Source of the DNA: Lactobacillus huangpiensis
GTDB lineage: Bacteria > Bacillota > Bacilli > Lactobacillales > Lactobacillaceae
DNA length: 64,000 nucleotides
Assembly: GCF_019972815.1 (NCBI RefSeq)
Contig: NZ_BPPA01000005.1
Location: forward strand, 1-64,000
Direction of reading: 5' to 3'
Both the position numbers and the translations under genes were made by a program. The notes under the pieces are model-generated. The model saw nothing but the letters and a program-made list of their open reading frames with translations. It did not search any database and was not told the DNA's origin. Positions within the stretch are counted from its first letter, which is position 1. The number at the start of each line of letters is the position of its first letter. This document shows positions 50,267 to 59,858 of this stretch, one piece after another.

Positions 50267-51469
50267 GTGGCAAAATTGGACAATAATAACTTTCTCAGCC
50301 GTAATCAAATATTATTACCTTTAATCAATTTTTTGACGAATTTTAGCAGCATCTTGGTTGGAATTGGCGGTTCACTAATTATCCGTGAATATTCAGATAA
50401 TATCGTTATTAACGGCTTGATCTCAAGTATCAGTTCATTAGCACTTATTGTGAGTGTTTTATTTATCGGTTCCAAGCTTGATAACACTGACAAGAGGCGC
50501 ATGCTTATCTGGATGTATATTTTACTGAGTTTATTTTTATTACTACCTTTTACTTTTCCACAAAAATACTTTGTACCTTTATACATTATGGTTGACCTTT
50601 GTATAACAATGTTTAGCTTAGTAGAAGGGTTATCTTTCACTGGGAATTTAAAGTCACTTCTTTCAGAAAATGTCCTGGAGCGAACTATTAACCTTAATTC
50701 CATTGCCGGACTTATTGGTAATATTGCCAGTGTGGCAGCGATGGCAGTTTTAATTTTTACTACTCGCAACTATTTGTCTTTTCTCTTAGTAGCAAGCGGC
50801 GGCTTTTTTATAAACATCTTTCTCTCTATTGCTTTACACCAAAGGCACTTTACTAAAAACCAAAATAGTTTTAAAACCTTACCTCATCTTGTGACAGTTT
50901 GGCACAACATAACTGCTAGCAAAGGCTTACGCGCCTCAATTATCGTTGCCATTTTTACCAGTGCTCTCCAATCAGTATTTAACGGGTTGATGATCTATTT
51001 CTGGAAAGCGATTGATCCTAACTATAGTCACGTTTACTGGCTACTAGTTGCCGTAGTCAGTGGTCTTTTCTTAGGTGCTGTTCTTATACGCTTTGATAAT
51101 ACATTTTGGCTACTTAGTGCTTTAGTATTTATTACCACCCTGGCTTTAGGAATTTTCTTTTTAAACCAAACAATCGTTACTATGAGCGTTATTACTGTAC
51201 TGATATATGGCGAAACTTTACCAATCGCTAATTGGTGCAATAAAACCAGAATTAAAAGAACCGGTAAAGAGGTGCAGTCTTCGCAATCAAGTTTCTTGCA
51301 GCTGGGGAGTTCTCTATTGAATATCTTTTTTACTGTCGGAGTATCTGCAATTGCCAATGCTTGCCACCAACCAGCTCTTACTTTACTTGCTGCTGGAATT
51401 GCCCTTTTACTTGTTTTTATACTTCTAGGCAATAATGTGCAGCGGTACCGCTTAGAAGAGATTAATTAA
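50267..51469 (+). CDS. MFS transporter
   Basis: A twelve-helix permease of about 400 residues. The loop after helix 2 reads GSKLDNTDKRRML, a form of the MFS motif A, and the two halves repeat. I place the start at GTG 50267 because the stretch upstream (from 50204) overlaps a hairpin. The ribosome site is poor for any start, so the N-terminus is uncertain. The substrate is unknown; similar proteins are drug or metabolite exporters. It converges on ribH. Confidence 0.8.
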   Translation: MAKLDNNNFLSRNQILLPLINFLTNFSSILVGIGGSLIIREYSDNIVINGLISSISSLALIVSVLFIGSKLDNTDKRRMLIWMYILLSLFLLLPFTFPQKYFVPLYIMVDLCITMFSLVEGLSFTGNLKSLLSENVLERTINLNSIAGLIGNIASVAAMAVLIFTTRNYLSFLLVASGGFFINIFLSIALHQRHFTKNQNSFKTLPHLVTVWHNITASKGLRASIIVAIFTSALQSVFNGLMIYFWKAIDPNYSHVYWLLVAVVSGLFLGAVLIRFDNTFWLLSALVFITTLALGIFFLNQTIVTMSVITVLIYGETLPIANWCNKTRIKRTGKEVQSSQSSFLQLGSSLLNIFFTVGVSAIANACHQPALTLLAAGIALLLVFILLGNNVQRYRLEEIN

Positions 51470-51489
51470 AAGCATTGAAGTGAAGGTAT

Positions 51490-51524
51490 AAAAAACCACC
51501 TCTATTTCTAGAGATGGCTTTTTT
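51490..51524. terminator. Bidirectional terminator between MFS gene and ribH
   Basis: AAAACCACCTCTA and TAGAGATGGCTTTT pair around TTTC, with T-runs on both strands. Confidence 0.8.
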
Positions 51525-51566
51525 CGTTATTAGTGGCGCCCAATAGCGATGATGCACTTAATTAAA

Positions 51567-52040
51567 TTATAATTGCTTTATTTGCTCTTCTATATTTAAA
51601 ACTTCTAAGACATCTGTAGCACATTCTGCACCTTTGTTGCCAGATTTGCCGCCGGCACGATCAGTTGCTTGTGCCACTGTATCAGTCATTAACACGCCAA
51701 ACATCACTGGCACTTTGCCATTTGCTGATGCAGCCGCTAATTGTGAAGTAGTGCCTTCACAAACATAGGTAAAGTGAGCAGTTTCGCCCCGAATTACTGC
51801 GCCTAGAGCAATAATGCCATCGACTTTGCCACTCTTTGCCAAGCAGTTGACTGTGCGGGCAATTTCAAAGGCACCGGGTACTCTAACAATCACAATATTT
51901 TCATCTTTCACGCCCGATTTTTTTAATTGTGACACTGCTCCAGAAAGTAGTCGGTCTGTGACCACACCATTAAACTGAGCAACAACAATCCCAATCTTTT
52001 TATCTTGTCCTTGAGCAATGTTTCCGTTAATTTCTTTCAT
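51567..52040 (-). CDS. ribH: 6,7-dimethyl-8-ribityllumazine synthase
   Basis: A 157-residue protein that condenses the ribityl pyrimidine with 3,4-dihydroxy-2-butanone 4-P. It shows VRVPGAFEIA, ALGAVIRGETAHF (catalytic His) and the late GGKSGNKGAECA. I start at ATG 52040 after GAGGTGG. The gene closes the rib operon one base after ribBA. Subunits assemble into icosahedral or pentameric shells in the family. Confidence 0.95.
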   Translation of the reverse strand: MKEINGNIAQGQDKKIGIVVAQFNGVVTDRLLSGAVSQLKKSGVKDENIVIVRVPGAFEIARTVNCLAKSGKVDGIIALGAVIRGETAHFTYVCEGTTSQLAAASANGKVPVMFGVLMTDTVAQATDRAGGKSGNKGAECATDVLEVLNIEEQIKQL

Positions 52041-52041
52041 T

Positions 52042-53268
52042 CTAATCCACCTCATTTAAAATATGATTCATTTCATGTTTTTTAGTAGCCAAGTATTTCT
52101 TATTCTCTGCCGTCATGCCCACTTCAACTGGAATGCGTTCAGTAACTTTTATACCGTAATTTTCTAATTGCGCTACCTTATCAGGGTTATTAGTCATTAA
52201 TTTAACTTCACTAACGCCCTTTTGTCTTAAGATTTCGGCTGCGACATTGTAGCGGCGAGCATCAACTGGCAAGCCTAGATGCTGGTTAGCTTCTACCGTA
52301 TTCATACCCTCATCTTGCAGCTTATAAGCACGCAATTTATTCTCAAGGCCAATTCCCCGACCTTCTTGACGTAAGTATAAAACCGCTCCTGAACCATTTT
52401 GCTCAATTTTAGTTAGTGCTTCTGCAAGTTGAGCGCCACAATCACAACGCTTAGAACCAAACACATCCCCTGTCAAACATTCACTGTGAAGCCGCAACAA
52501 AAGTGGTTCACCTTTTTTAATTTCGCCTTTGCTAATTAACAAAGTCGGTTGCTTTGCGGGATGCTTTGTATCTCTAAAACCTTCAAGTTGGAAGTGACCG
52601 TATTTTGTGGGAAAATCAACCTTAGTAAAAGATTCAATCCCCAAATCTTTGTTTTCCTGATTTTTACGGTATTCAATTAACTCTTCAATAGTCAAATAAG
52701 GAATGCCTAGTCCTTCCGCTAAAGCTTTCAAGTCTTTGCGTCTGGCCATTGTTCCGTCTTTTTTAATGCATTCGCAGATAAAGCCAACTGGAGCAACTCC
52801 GGCCAATCTGGCTAAGTCTAAGGCTGCTTCGGTGTGACCAGTACGTTCCAGTACGCCACCTTCTTTAGCTACTAACGGAAAAACATGACCAGGATGGTAA
52901 AAATCAGCCCATTGGCTATTAGGATCTGCCAATTTTTTAATAGTCTTTGCCCGGTCAAAAGCTGAAATTCCCGTCGTAGTTTCAGTGGAATCAACACTAA
53001 GAGTGAAAGCCGTGCCAAAAGTATCGTTCGAACCCGTTTCAATTGGCTTCAACTGCAAACGGTCGGCATAGGCTTTGCTCATTGGTACGCACAATAATCC
53101 ACGAGCCTTAGTGATCATCATATTAACAGCTTGTGGCGTGACTTTTTCTGCTAAACCAATCATATCCCCTTCAGACTCACGTTGTGGTGAATCAGCCACA
53201 ATTACCAATCCACCATTTAGCATGTGCTGTAATACTTTTTGTATTTTTTCATTCAATTGTTCTGTCAT
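52042..53268 (-). CDS. ribBA: Bifunctional DHBP synthase / GTP cyclohydrolase II
   Basis: A 408-residue fusion protein. Residues 1-205 make dihydroxybutanone-P from ribulose-5-P (VADSPQRESEGDM; GHVFPL; TGHTEAA). The remainder opens GTP (LRLHSECLTGDVFGSKRCDCG, with three zinc Cys; RQEGRGIGL). Both active sites look intact. I start at ATG 53268 with GGAG upstream. It lies 11 bases after ribE. Confidence 0.95.
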   Translation of the reverse strand: MTEQLNEKIQKVLQHMLNGGLVIVADSPQRESEGDMIGLAEKVTPQAVNMMITKARGLLCVPMSKAYADRLQLKPIETGSNDTFGTAFTLSVDSTETTTGISAFDRAKTIKKLADPNSQWADFYHPGHVFPLVAKEGGVLERTGHTEAALDLARLAGVAPVGFICECIKKDGTMARRKDLKALAEGLGIPYLTIEELIEYRKNQENKDLGIESFTKVDFPTKYGHFQLEGFRDTKHPAKQPTLLISKGEIKKGEPLLLRLHSECLTGDVFGSKRCDCGAQLAEALTKIEQNGSGAVLYLRQEGRGIGLENKLRAYKLQDEGMNTVEANQHLGLPVDARRYNVAAEILRQKGVSEVKLMTNNPDKVAQLENYGIKVTERIPVEVGMTAENKKYLATKKHEMNHILNEVD

Positions 53269-53279
53269 TTTTTTCTCCA

Positions 53280-53885
53280 TCAAAATTCTTTTTTCCAAGC
53301 CTGAATCTGCTTAACTGCGTAGCGACCAATCATATCCACTTCAATATTTGCTCTATCGCCTATCTGGTAGTGAGCAAGCGTAGTATTTTGGATGGTATAA
53401 GGTATTAAGCTTACTCCAAAATGATCATTCTCTGCCATCGTGACTGTTAGACTAATACCATCAATAGCAATTGATCCTTTTTCAACAATAAAGGGATCAT
53501 ACTTATGTGGTACTTGAAATTCCAATTCAATAGAATTTTCGTTTTCAACTCGTTTTACCAGCTCGGCTGTTGTATCAATGTGTCCTGCAACAATATGTCC
53601 ATCAAGTTTGCCGTTTAGCGCCAGTGAAGGTTCCAAATTTACCAGGCTACCTTTTTGCAACTTGCCTAGATTAGTTCTTTTCATTGTTTCTGGCATTACA
53701 TCAACTGCAAAGTCTTCTTCGCTCCAGTCAGTAATGGTTAAACAAATGCCGTTCACGGCAATACTTGCTCCCAAAGGCAAATCTTTTTGTATCAGTTCAG
53801 GTGCACAAATACCTAGTCTTGCATGTTGCGCACTAATTTCCAAGCGGGTAATCGTACCCGTTGTTTGAATTATTCCTGTAAACAT
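53280..53885 (-). CDS. ribE: Riboflavin synthase, alpha subunit
   Basis: A 201-residue enzyme made of two similar lumazine-binding domains (MFTGIIQTTGTI start; repeated V-N-G-I-C-L-T and I-D-G-I-S-L-T-V). It dismutates two lumazines to riboflavin. It overlaps ribD by 16 bases. The length is normal. Confidence 0.95.
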   Translation of the reverse strand: MFTGIIQTTGTITRLEISAQHARLGICAPELIQKDLPLGASIAVNGICLTITDWSEEDFAVDVMPETMKRTNLGKLQKGSLVNLEPSLALNGKLDGHIVAGHIDTTAELVKRVENENSIELEFQVPHKYDPFIVEKGSIAIDGISLTVTMAENDHFGVSLIPYTIQNTTLAHYQIGDRANIEVDMIGRYAVKQIQAWKKEF

Positions 53886-54931
53886 TCTTTTCTCCTCACG
53901 CGAATTCTTACGTCTTGACTTAAACTTTTAACATCCAATAGTTGGTAGTGACTTATTTCTGTTAAAGCCTGTCCGTACACAGCAGGCAGTGCTGTGCCAC
54001 CCAACACCAGAGGGGCAATATATGTTACTATTTCATCCACCAAATCAGTTGCTATAAACTGGGCCTGTACATTGCTTCCACCTTCAACTAACAACGATTG
54101 AATTTCATGTTCAGCCAAAAGCTGGATTACCTTTTGGGGTGTCCATTTGCTAGCAGTATAACAGCACACATTTTCTCCAACATTTTGAGTTAAGTTTGTT
54201 TCACTCAGTAACCAAATTTGACCGCGAGTCTTAAATATTCGACTGGTAAAGTCTAACCGATTGGCATCCTTAGTTAAAACAATCCTAATAGGTGGATGTG
54301 GTAAGTTTTTTATTCTGACAGTTAAAAGCGGATTGTCGATGCGTAATGTGTTTGCACCAATTAAAATGGCTTGATTTTGCAACCGCAATTTTTGTACATC
54401 AAGTTGAGCCGCGTCCCCAGTCAAAAGTGTTCTTCTTTTGCCCGCGGCATTAATTTTGCCATCAATAGACATTGCATATTTAAGTGTCACAAATGGTCTT
54501 TCTTGCTGATAAAAAAAGTTATACGCAACATTTAAATTCTCAGTGCCACCAATGACTTCAGTTTGAACCCCATGACTTTTAAGATATTTAATGCCTTTAC
54601 CTGCCACAATTTGATGAGGATCGACCTGACCGATAACAACTTTTTTTATTCCGGCCTCGGCTACTTTTTTGCAACAAGGTGGCTGTTTACCATAATGACT
54701 GCAAGGCTCCAATGTTACATACAAAGTTGCTCCCCGAGCTTGTTTGGGATCTGCTAAGTGCGACAGTGTATTTACTTCCGCATGTTCTTTGCCAAATTGA
54801 TGGTGGTAGCCAGTTGCTAAAACCTGATCATCTTTAACCAAAACTGCACCAACTAATGGGTTTGTCCAAGTCATTCCCTGGGCTTTTAAAGCTTCTTGGA
54901 CTGCCATTTGCATATAATCTCTATCCTGCAC
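53870..54931 (-). CDS. ribD: Bifunctional pyrimidine deaminase / reductase
   Basis: A 353-residue protein. N-terminal deaminase zinc motifs are HAEVN and PCSHYGKQPPCC (about 50-85). The C-terminal reductase part follows (LKYAMSIDGKI to VEGGSN). It catalyses the second and third steps from GTP. First gene of the rib operon, about 20 bases after the riboswitch terminator. Confidence 0.95.
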   Translation of the reverse strand: MQDRDYMQMAVQEALKAQGMTWTNPLVGAVLVKDDQVLATGYHHQFGKEHAEVNTLSHLADPKQARGATLYVTLEPCSHYGKQPPCCKKVAEAGIKKVVIGQVDPHQIVAGKGIKYLKSHGVQTEVIGGTENLNVAYNFFYQQERPFVTLKYAMSIDGKINAAGKRRTLLTGDAAQLDVQKLRLQNQAILIGANTLRIDNPLLTVRIKNLPHPPIRIVLTKDANRLDFTSRIFKTRGQIWLLSETNLTQNVGENVCCYTASKWTPQKVIQLLAEHEIQSLLVEGGSNVQAQFIATDLVDEIVTYIAPLVLGGTALPAVYGQALTEISHYQLLDVKSLSQDVRIRVRRKECLQE

Positions 54932-54951
54932 TATTTCACTTCCTAAGCATT

Positions 54952-55190
54952 AAAAAAACCTCGTTGATAAAATCAACGAGGCTTATTTTTTATTCATCAA
55001 ATAAGATTTCAGCGAAGTTTAATAACGACGCGAGTTTTCTGTCTAATCTTGTTTGTTCTTCTCCCATCCAGACTTTAACTGTCGGTACTAGACTTACACT
55101 AGTTCCACCGCAAAACGCGGGTCACGGACTTCAATCATTAATTGTCACCGTCGGTAAGGAATTACACCCTGCCCCGAAGAAACCGTATTC
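54952..55190 (-). promoter_or_regulatory. FMN riboswitch (RFN element) with terminator
   Basis: The minus strand carries the conserved RFN blocks: TTCGGGGCAGGGTG (about 55167-55180), TTCCTTACCGACGG, GACCCGCG and GTCTGGATGGGAGAAGAA near 55055. It ends with a perfect terminator stem CCTCGTTGAT-TTT-ATCAACGAGG and TTTTTTT (54952-54981). FMN binding should stop transcription before ribD. Confidence 0.95.
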
Positions 55191-55200
55191 AACTGTTTTT

Positions 55201-55229
55201 AGTATAATATAGTTATGCTCTATCGGCAA
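55201..55229 (-). promoter_or_regulatory. Promoter of the rib operon
   Basis: TTGCCG (55224-55229), 17-base spacer, TATACT (55201-55206) on the minus strand, just upstream of the riboswitch. Confidence 0.65.
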
Positions 55230-55296
55230 TAGTAAATTTATTGTTTTATATAAAATATATATATATAATAAGATCAAACTTGAATAAAATTATTTC

Positions 55297-55491
55297 TTAA
55301 AGCTTCCAATCAGACAAATGGAGGGGAATATTATTGTTTTTACCAAAATATTTTTTAAAGGCAATGAAAAATGACAAATGATCTTTAAGATGATTGCGAT
55401 AAGCGTCTCTGATACTCAAAATTGCTGTCACTGCCAAATTAGTAGTCACAATTATCAGTATGCCAATAAATATATATAAAAGATATAACAT
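55297..55491 (-). CDS. Small membrane protein, 64 residues, unknown
   Basis: A single N-terminal hydrophobic helix (residues 1-28) is followed by a basic, aromatic tail (RDAYRNHLKDHLSFFIAFKKYFG). An excellent GGAGGG ribosome site lies five bases before the ATG, which supports a real gene. I recognise no family. It is isolated between the rib promoter and the racemase gene. Confidence 0.55.
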   Translation of the reverse strand: MLYLLYIFIGILIIVTTNLAVTAILSIRDAYRNHLKDHLSFFIAFKKYFGKNNNIPLHLSDWKL

Positions 55492-55565
55492 TTAGCCCTC
55501 CTATTTTCTGTATTACTTTTCTAATACACTACTATCTAATGGTAACATTGTCAATACTTTTTGGA

Positions 55566-55610
55566 AAAAATAAATAGACTAACAATCAAATTGATTACTA
55601 GTCTATTTTA
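55566..55610. terminator. Terminator of the racemase/murE unit
   Basis: AATAGACTAACAATCAA and TTGATTACTAGTCTATT pair almost completely, and the minus strand continues T-rich. It follows the racemase stop by about 27 bases. Confidence 0.78.
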
Positions 55611-55636
55611 ATTTAATATGTAAAACTTACGTTTTA

Positions 55637-56383
55637 TTAATACATATATTTCTTTATAGCTGCTTTTGGATCCATTCCCGCACGTATTTTCAGTTCCAGT
55701 TCAATTGCTACGTCAGCCAAGATCACCTGTGGATCGATAACATTATAAGGATGATCTGGAGCTTTTTCCTGAGCCAGCGACAATTCAGTACAGCCAAGTA
55801 AAATCACATTGCACCCATATTGATCATGCATTGTTTGCAATATGTGGTGGTAAAGTTCGCCATTAACCACACCTTTTTCCTTGATATTTGAATAAATCAG
55901 TTCAGTAACCATTGGCTGAATCTCAGATCCTCCAAGTTCAACCTCGCGCCCTACTTCTTTAATCTCATCTTCATACAAATGATCGTAAATTGATCCTTCG
56001 GTGGCAATTAAACCAATTTTTTTCTCTTGTGGATAATCGGTTATAAACTTGTGAACAGCAATACGCATCATATGCAAAAAAGGTATGTCTGTCAGTTTTG
56101 CCAAGTCATCATAACAATAATGAGCCGTATTACATGGCATTACAAAAAAATCAGGCTTTAGTTGTGCTTGCTGGAGCACATCCTCACGCAAAGCAGTGAA
56201 GAAATTAGGCTTGCTGGGATCTTTGATATATGCTGTACGATCAGGAACTTGTGCATCATTAACTAAAATATAATTTAAATAATCCTGATCTTTAGTAATT
56301 TTGATACGATGATTAATCATCCGGACATAACTTTCAGTCGCAATAGTGCCCATACCGCCAATAATACTAAAAAAATGTTTCAT
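55637..56383 (-). CDS. racD: Aspartate/glutamate racemase family enzyme (probable aspartate racemase)
   Basis: A 248-residue cofactor-independent racemase. The N-terminal GGMGT loop and both catalytic cysteines (VMPCNTAHY and LLGCTEL) are present. Neighbouring murE suggests it provides D-aspartate for the D-Asp cross-bridge attached to L-Lys in lactobacillal peptidoglycan. I start at ATG 56383, 13 bases after murE; the longer frame from 56437 overlaps murE. The substrate is inferred from family and context. Confidence 0.85.
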   Translation of the reverse strand: MKHFFSIIGGMGTIATESYVRMINHRIKITKDQDYLNYILVNDAQVPDRTAYIKDPSKPNFFTALREDVLQQAQLKPDFFVMPCNTAHYCYDDLAKLTDIPFLHMMRIAVHKFITDYPQEKKIGLIATEGSIYDHLYEDEIKEVGREVELGGSEIQPMVTELIYSNIKEKGVVNGELYHHILQTMHDQYGCNVILLGCTELSLAQEKAPDHPYNVIDPQVILADVAIELELKIRAGMDPKAAIKKYMY

Positions 56384-56396
56384 TATACCTGCTTTT

Positions 56397-57968
56397 CTAA
56401 CTTCTAAAGTGTTCTTTTTTGCCTTCAAGCTCATCAATTACCTGTTGAGCAACCATAATATCAGATGGATATGGTGTATCTACACCACGAATTTTTTGAA
56501 AACCGTCTGCACCTTTACCGCAAATCAGGACAATATCACCTTTTTTCGATAAATTAATGGCATCATATATGGCCTTCTTACGATCTAGTTCTATTGTTAC
56601 ATCAACTTTAGAATGATCAATTCCTGCATCAATTTCCTGTGCAATTTCTTTTGGATCTTCAAATCCTGGGTCATCAGTAGTTAAAAAAGCCTTATCCGCA
56701 TATGCATTTAAACTGTGACTAAAACCGGGACGGCGAGAGACACCCTTATCACCTGGAGCACCTACAACAACAATGATTTTTGGATTATTAAATTCACGTT
56801 GCATAAAGCCCATAAGTGCCATCATGGAAGCTTCGTTATGTGCATAATCTACAACCACTACACCATGGTCTTTGGTCACTTCTGTCTGCATCCGTCCAGG
56901 AACTGTTACTTGACTAATTCCTTTAGCAGCATCGTCATGGTTCATTCCGGCCAGTCCGGCTCCAATTACTGCAGCCGTACCGTTTGATTCATTAAAGTCA
57001 CCCAGCATCTTTAACTGGTAATCACCAGCTATTTTAAGCTGCTTTGCTTTGTCACTGACACATAATACCTGGAATTTAGTCTGAGCCATATCAAGTTTTT
57101 CGGTTGCAAAGCGAAAATCAATTGTCTGTTTTAGGTTCGGATTGGTAAATTTTTCGTCAGCAAACAAGTAGATACTGTCTGGATCAGTAGTAGTCGTGGC
57201 AGCAGCATAAACTTCGTCAAAATGGTCAGTCTGAGCGTTAATAATACACTTGCGCGCATTAACCAATAATTGCAGTTTACAGTGCAGATAATCAGCAAAG
57301 TTAGGATGCTCATTAGGTCCAATATGATCGGGTGAAATGTTTAAGAAAAAGCCTAAATCATAAGTTAGTCCAAACACCCTGTTTTTCTTATAAGCCTGAC
57401 TGGAAACTTCCATAACCATGTGCGTCATACCATTGTCCACAGCCGTTCGCATATCACGAAACAAATCAAGTGATTCAGGAGTGGTTAAGCTGGATTTAAA
57501 AGTATCATCTTTTCCCTGACCCACAACTGTGTTGACAGAAGAAATCAGTGCTGTTTTGCCACCATTGACTTGATCCAGCATTCCTTTTAGAAAATAAGCA
57601 GTAGTGGTTTTACCTTTAGTACCAGTAATAGCAATTAAATATAAATCATCTTGAGGAAAGCGGAAAAAGGCTGCAGATAATAGAGCCATTGCCTTAGAAA
57701 CATTGCGCACAATCAGTGCATGCATTCCCTTGCCTTCTGGATATGGTTGCTCTGCTACATAACAGTTGGCACCATTTGCTTTTGCCATTGACAAAAAGGT
57801 AGGACGAAAGCCAGCACCTTTACAAAAGAACAGTGTATTGGTTTGAACATCCCGTGAATCATATGACACATATTCCATTTTAGATGGGACGGTGTCCTGA
57901 ACAGCACTCGATTTAAGCAGATGGTGCTCTTTTAAAATTAAAATACAGGTATTTAAAGAAATACTCAT
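56397..57968 (-). CDS. murE: UDP-MurNAc-L-Ala-D-Glu ligase (MurE; probably L-lysine adding)
   Basis: A 523-residue Mur ligase. ATP loop GTKGKTTTAY is at about 115-124. The carbamylated Lys region is SPDHIGPNEHPNFADY, and a C-terminal domain starts near VVDYAHNEASM. The amino-acid selecting loop reads T-D-D-P-G-F-E-D-P, lacking the D-N-P-R that marks diaminopimelate-adding enzymes, which fits L-Lys. It builds the peptidoglycan stem peptide in the cytoplasm. AGAGGAG ribosome site. Confidence 0.9.
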   Translation of the reverse strand: MSISLNTCILILKEHHLLKSSAVQDTVPSKMEYVSYDSRDVQTNTLFFCKGAGFRPTFLSMAKANGANCYVAEQPYPEGKGMHALIVRNVSKAMALLSAAFFRFPQDDLYLIAITGTKGKTTTAYFLKGMLDQVNGGKTALISSVNTVVGQGKDDTFKSSLTTPESLDLFRDMRTAVDNGMTHMVMEVSSQAYKKNRVFGLTYDLGFFLNISPDHIGPNEHPNFADYLHCKLQLLVNARKCIINAQTDHFDEVYAAATTTTDPDSIYLFADEKFTNPNLKQTIDFRFATEKLDMAQTKFQVLCVSDKAKQLKIAGDYQLKMLGDFNESNGTAAVIGAGLAGMNHDDAAKGISQVTVPGRMQTEVTKDHGVVVVDYAHNEASMMALMGFMQREFNNPKIIVVVGAPGDKGVSRRPGFSHSLNAYADKAFLTTDDPGFEDPKEIAQEIDAGIDHSKVDVTIELDRKKAIYDAINLSKKGDIVLICGKGADGFQKIRGVDTPYPSDIMVAQQVIDELEGKKEHFRS

Positions 57969-58012
57969 GCTATACTCCTCTATTTAATATCTCAGTCAAA
58001 ATTATACCACAG

Positions 58013-59167
58013 CTATGCTGGAGTTTTTTCACTCTTTAGGTTCAAAGGCAGACAAATAATGAAACGTGTCCAATCTTTATCAGATTCACAACGAATTTTG
58101 CCGTGATGAAGATCAACAATGCTTTTGGTAATTGATAGACCCAGTCCTGTACCACCTGTTTTAGTATTCCGAGATCCTTCTACTCTATAGAACCGTTCAA
58201 ATATTTTTTTTAACGACTCTTCAGGAATTTGGGCACCATTGTTTTCTACCCGTAATTCCACTTCATTGTTGTTGACCAAATTAGCAATCAAATTAATTTG
58301 TGTTGCCCCTGTACCATATTTCAAAGCGTTAGTGATGAGATTATTGTAAACACGTACTAACTTTTCTGCATCGGCTTCAATCGTTAAATTCTTAGGTCTT
58401 GCTTCAATATTAAATACTATCCCTTTTTCTTGACCTTCAAATTCAAATCCCGCTGCCACCTGTTCCAGCATAGAAAAAATATGTAAAGAAGACAGATTTA
58501 GTTTGGTACTTGTTGATTTTAACGTTGTATACTCAAGCAGATCATGAGCCAGAGACTTCATTTGTTCAGCTTTCATATACGCGATATTAAGATATTTTTG
58601 CTGATCTGCTGGATCTGACACCCCCGATTTAAGTAATCCTAAATATCCAATGATAGAAGTTAAGGGCGTTCTGATATCATGAGAAACATTACTGATCAGT
58701 TCATCTTTAGATTTTTCAATCGCCTTTTCTTCATTGATTGCGTTGACTGTACTATCAACTAATGAATTAATCGAATCAATTACTTTTTGTAAGTCTGTTT
58801 TGACTTTAAAAGAAATTGTATGATCAAAATGTCCCTTTGCAATATAATGCAGTTCAGAAATAACGTGTCTTAACTGCATTTGATGATAACGCCGAATTAA
58901 GCGCCAGTAGAGCACGATTAAATCGCCAATACCCATAAAAATAATAAAGGTATTTTGCCAAGACCATAAATGGCGTCCACCAGCAAAAGTAATGGTCTTT
59001 TTTAAAAAATAAATACCGTTAACCAGGTTTTTATTTTGTAAAATTGTCAAGTTGATTAAAATAATCACCGATAGGTTTAACAATAACAGCAAAATAACCG
59101 TTATAACGCCTTCAGCAAACAACTCGCTTTTTTCAGCAGCTGTCAGCTTGACCCTTTCTTTTTTCAT
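58013..59167 (-). CDS. Sensor histidine kinase (VanS-like)
   Basis: A 384-residue kinase with two membrane helices (about 20-45 and 72-92) around a short extracellular loop, then a HAMP-like linker. H-box is SNVSHDIRTPLTS (about 167-179), N-box NNLITNALKYG, and the G-boxes end in GTGLGLSI. The short sensor loop suggests intramembrane or membrane-stress sensing. It is coded four bases after its response regulator. Confidence 0.9.
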   Translation of the reverse strand: MKKERVKLTAAEKSELFAEGVITVILLLLLNLSVIILINLTILQNKNLVNGIYFLKKTITFAGGRHLWSWQNTFIIFMGIGDLIVLYWRLIRRYHQMQLRHVISELHYIAKGHFDHTISFKVKTDLQKVIDSINSLVDSTVNAINEEKAIEKSKDELISNVSHDIRTPLTSIIGYLGLLKSGVSDPADQQKYLNIAYMKAEQMKSLAHDLLEYTTLKSTSTKLNLSSLHIFSMLEQVAAGFEFEGQEKGIVFNIEARPKNLTIEADAEKLVRVYNNLITNALKYGTGATQINLIANLVNNNEVELRVENNGAQIPEESLKKIFERFYRVEGSRNTKTGGTGLGLSITKSIVDLHHGKIRCESDKDWTRFIICLPLNLKSEKTPA

Positions 59168-59171
59168 CTAG

Positions 59172-59858
59172 CTAAGCCTCAACTTTATAGCCTACACCCC
59201 AAACAGTCTGAATAATATCTTCGCCGCCTGTGGCCGTTTGAATCTTGTCACGCAAGTGCGAAACATGCACCATAACGGTTTTAGCAGAAACTATCGATTC
59301 CTGTTGCCAAACCCGTTCAAAAATTTCATCAGCAGAAAATACACGATTAGGGTGACTGGCAAGAAGATACAGAATACCGAATTCCAAAGCAGTTAACTGA
59401 ATATCTTTGCCATCAATTGTTTTAACTTCATGTGAATCACGGTTAATAATAAGCGGTCCAACTTCAAGAATGTCAGGTTCATCATCTTTGACCTGTTTTT
59501 GACTGCGACGTAAAAGCGAACGAACTCGCGCCATAACCTCTAATGGATTAAATGGCTTTGACACATAGTCATCCGCACCCGTAATCAAACCCTGGATTTT
59601 ATCCATGTCCCCCGTCTTAGCAGACACAATGATAATAGGAATGTCAGAATCTTTACGAACTTCCTTGATAACATCAATCCCACTCATATTAGGCATCATG
59701 ACATCTAAGATCATCAAAGCAATATCCGGAGTGGTAGTTAATTTCGTAATTGCTTCCTTGCCACTATATGCAACAACCGGGGTATAACCTTCATTTTTGA
59801 GATAAATACTTAACAGTTCGACGATTTCTTTATCGTCGTCAACAACTAAAATTTTCAT
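59172..59858 (-). CDS. OmpR-family response regulator
   Basis: A 228-residue regulator. Its receiver domain has acidic pocket VDDDKE, phospho-Asp in LDVMMPNMSG (about 52) and Lys in SKPFNP (about 102). It is followed by a winged-helix domain (LTALEFGILYLLASHPNRVF). It is cotranscribed with the kinase; targets are unknown. Confidence 0.92.
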   Translation of the reverse strand: MKILVVDDDKEIVELLSIYLKNEGYTPVVAYSGKEAITKLTTTPDIALMILDVMMPNMSGIDVIKEVRKDSDIPIIIVSAKTGDMDKIQGLITGADDYVSKPFNPLEVMARVRSLLRRSQKQVKDDEPDILEVGPLIINRDSHEVKTIDGKDIQLTALEFGILYLLASHPNRVFSADEIFERVWQQESIVSAKTVMVHVSHLRDKIQTATGGEDIIQTVWGVGYKVEA

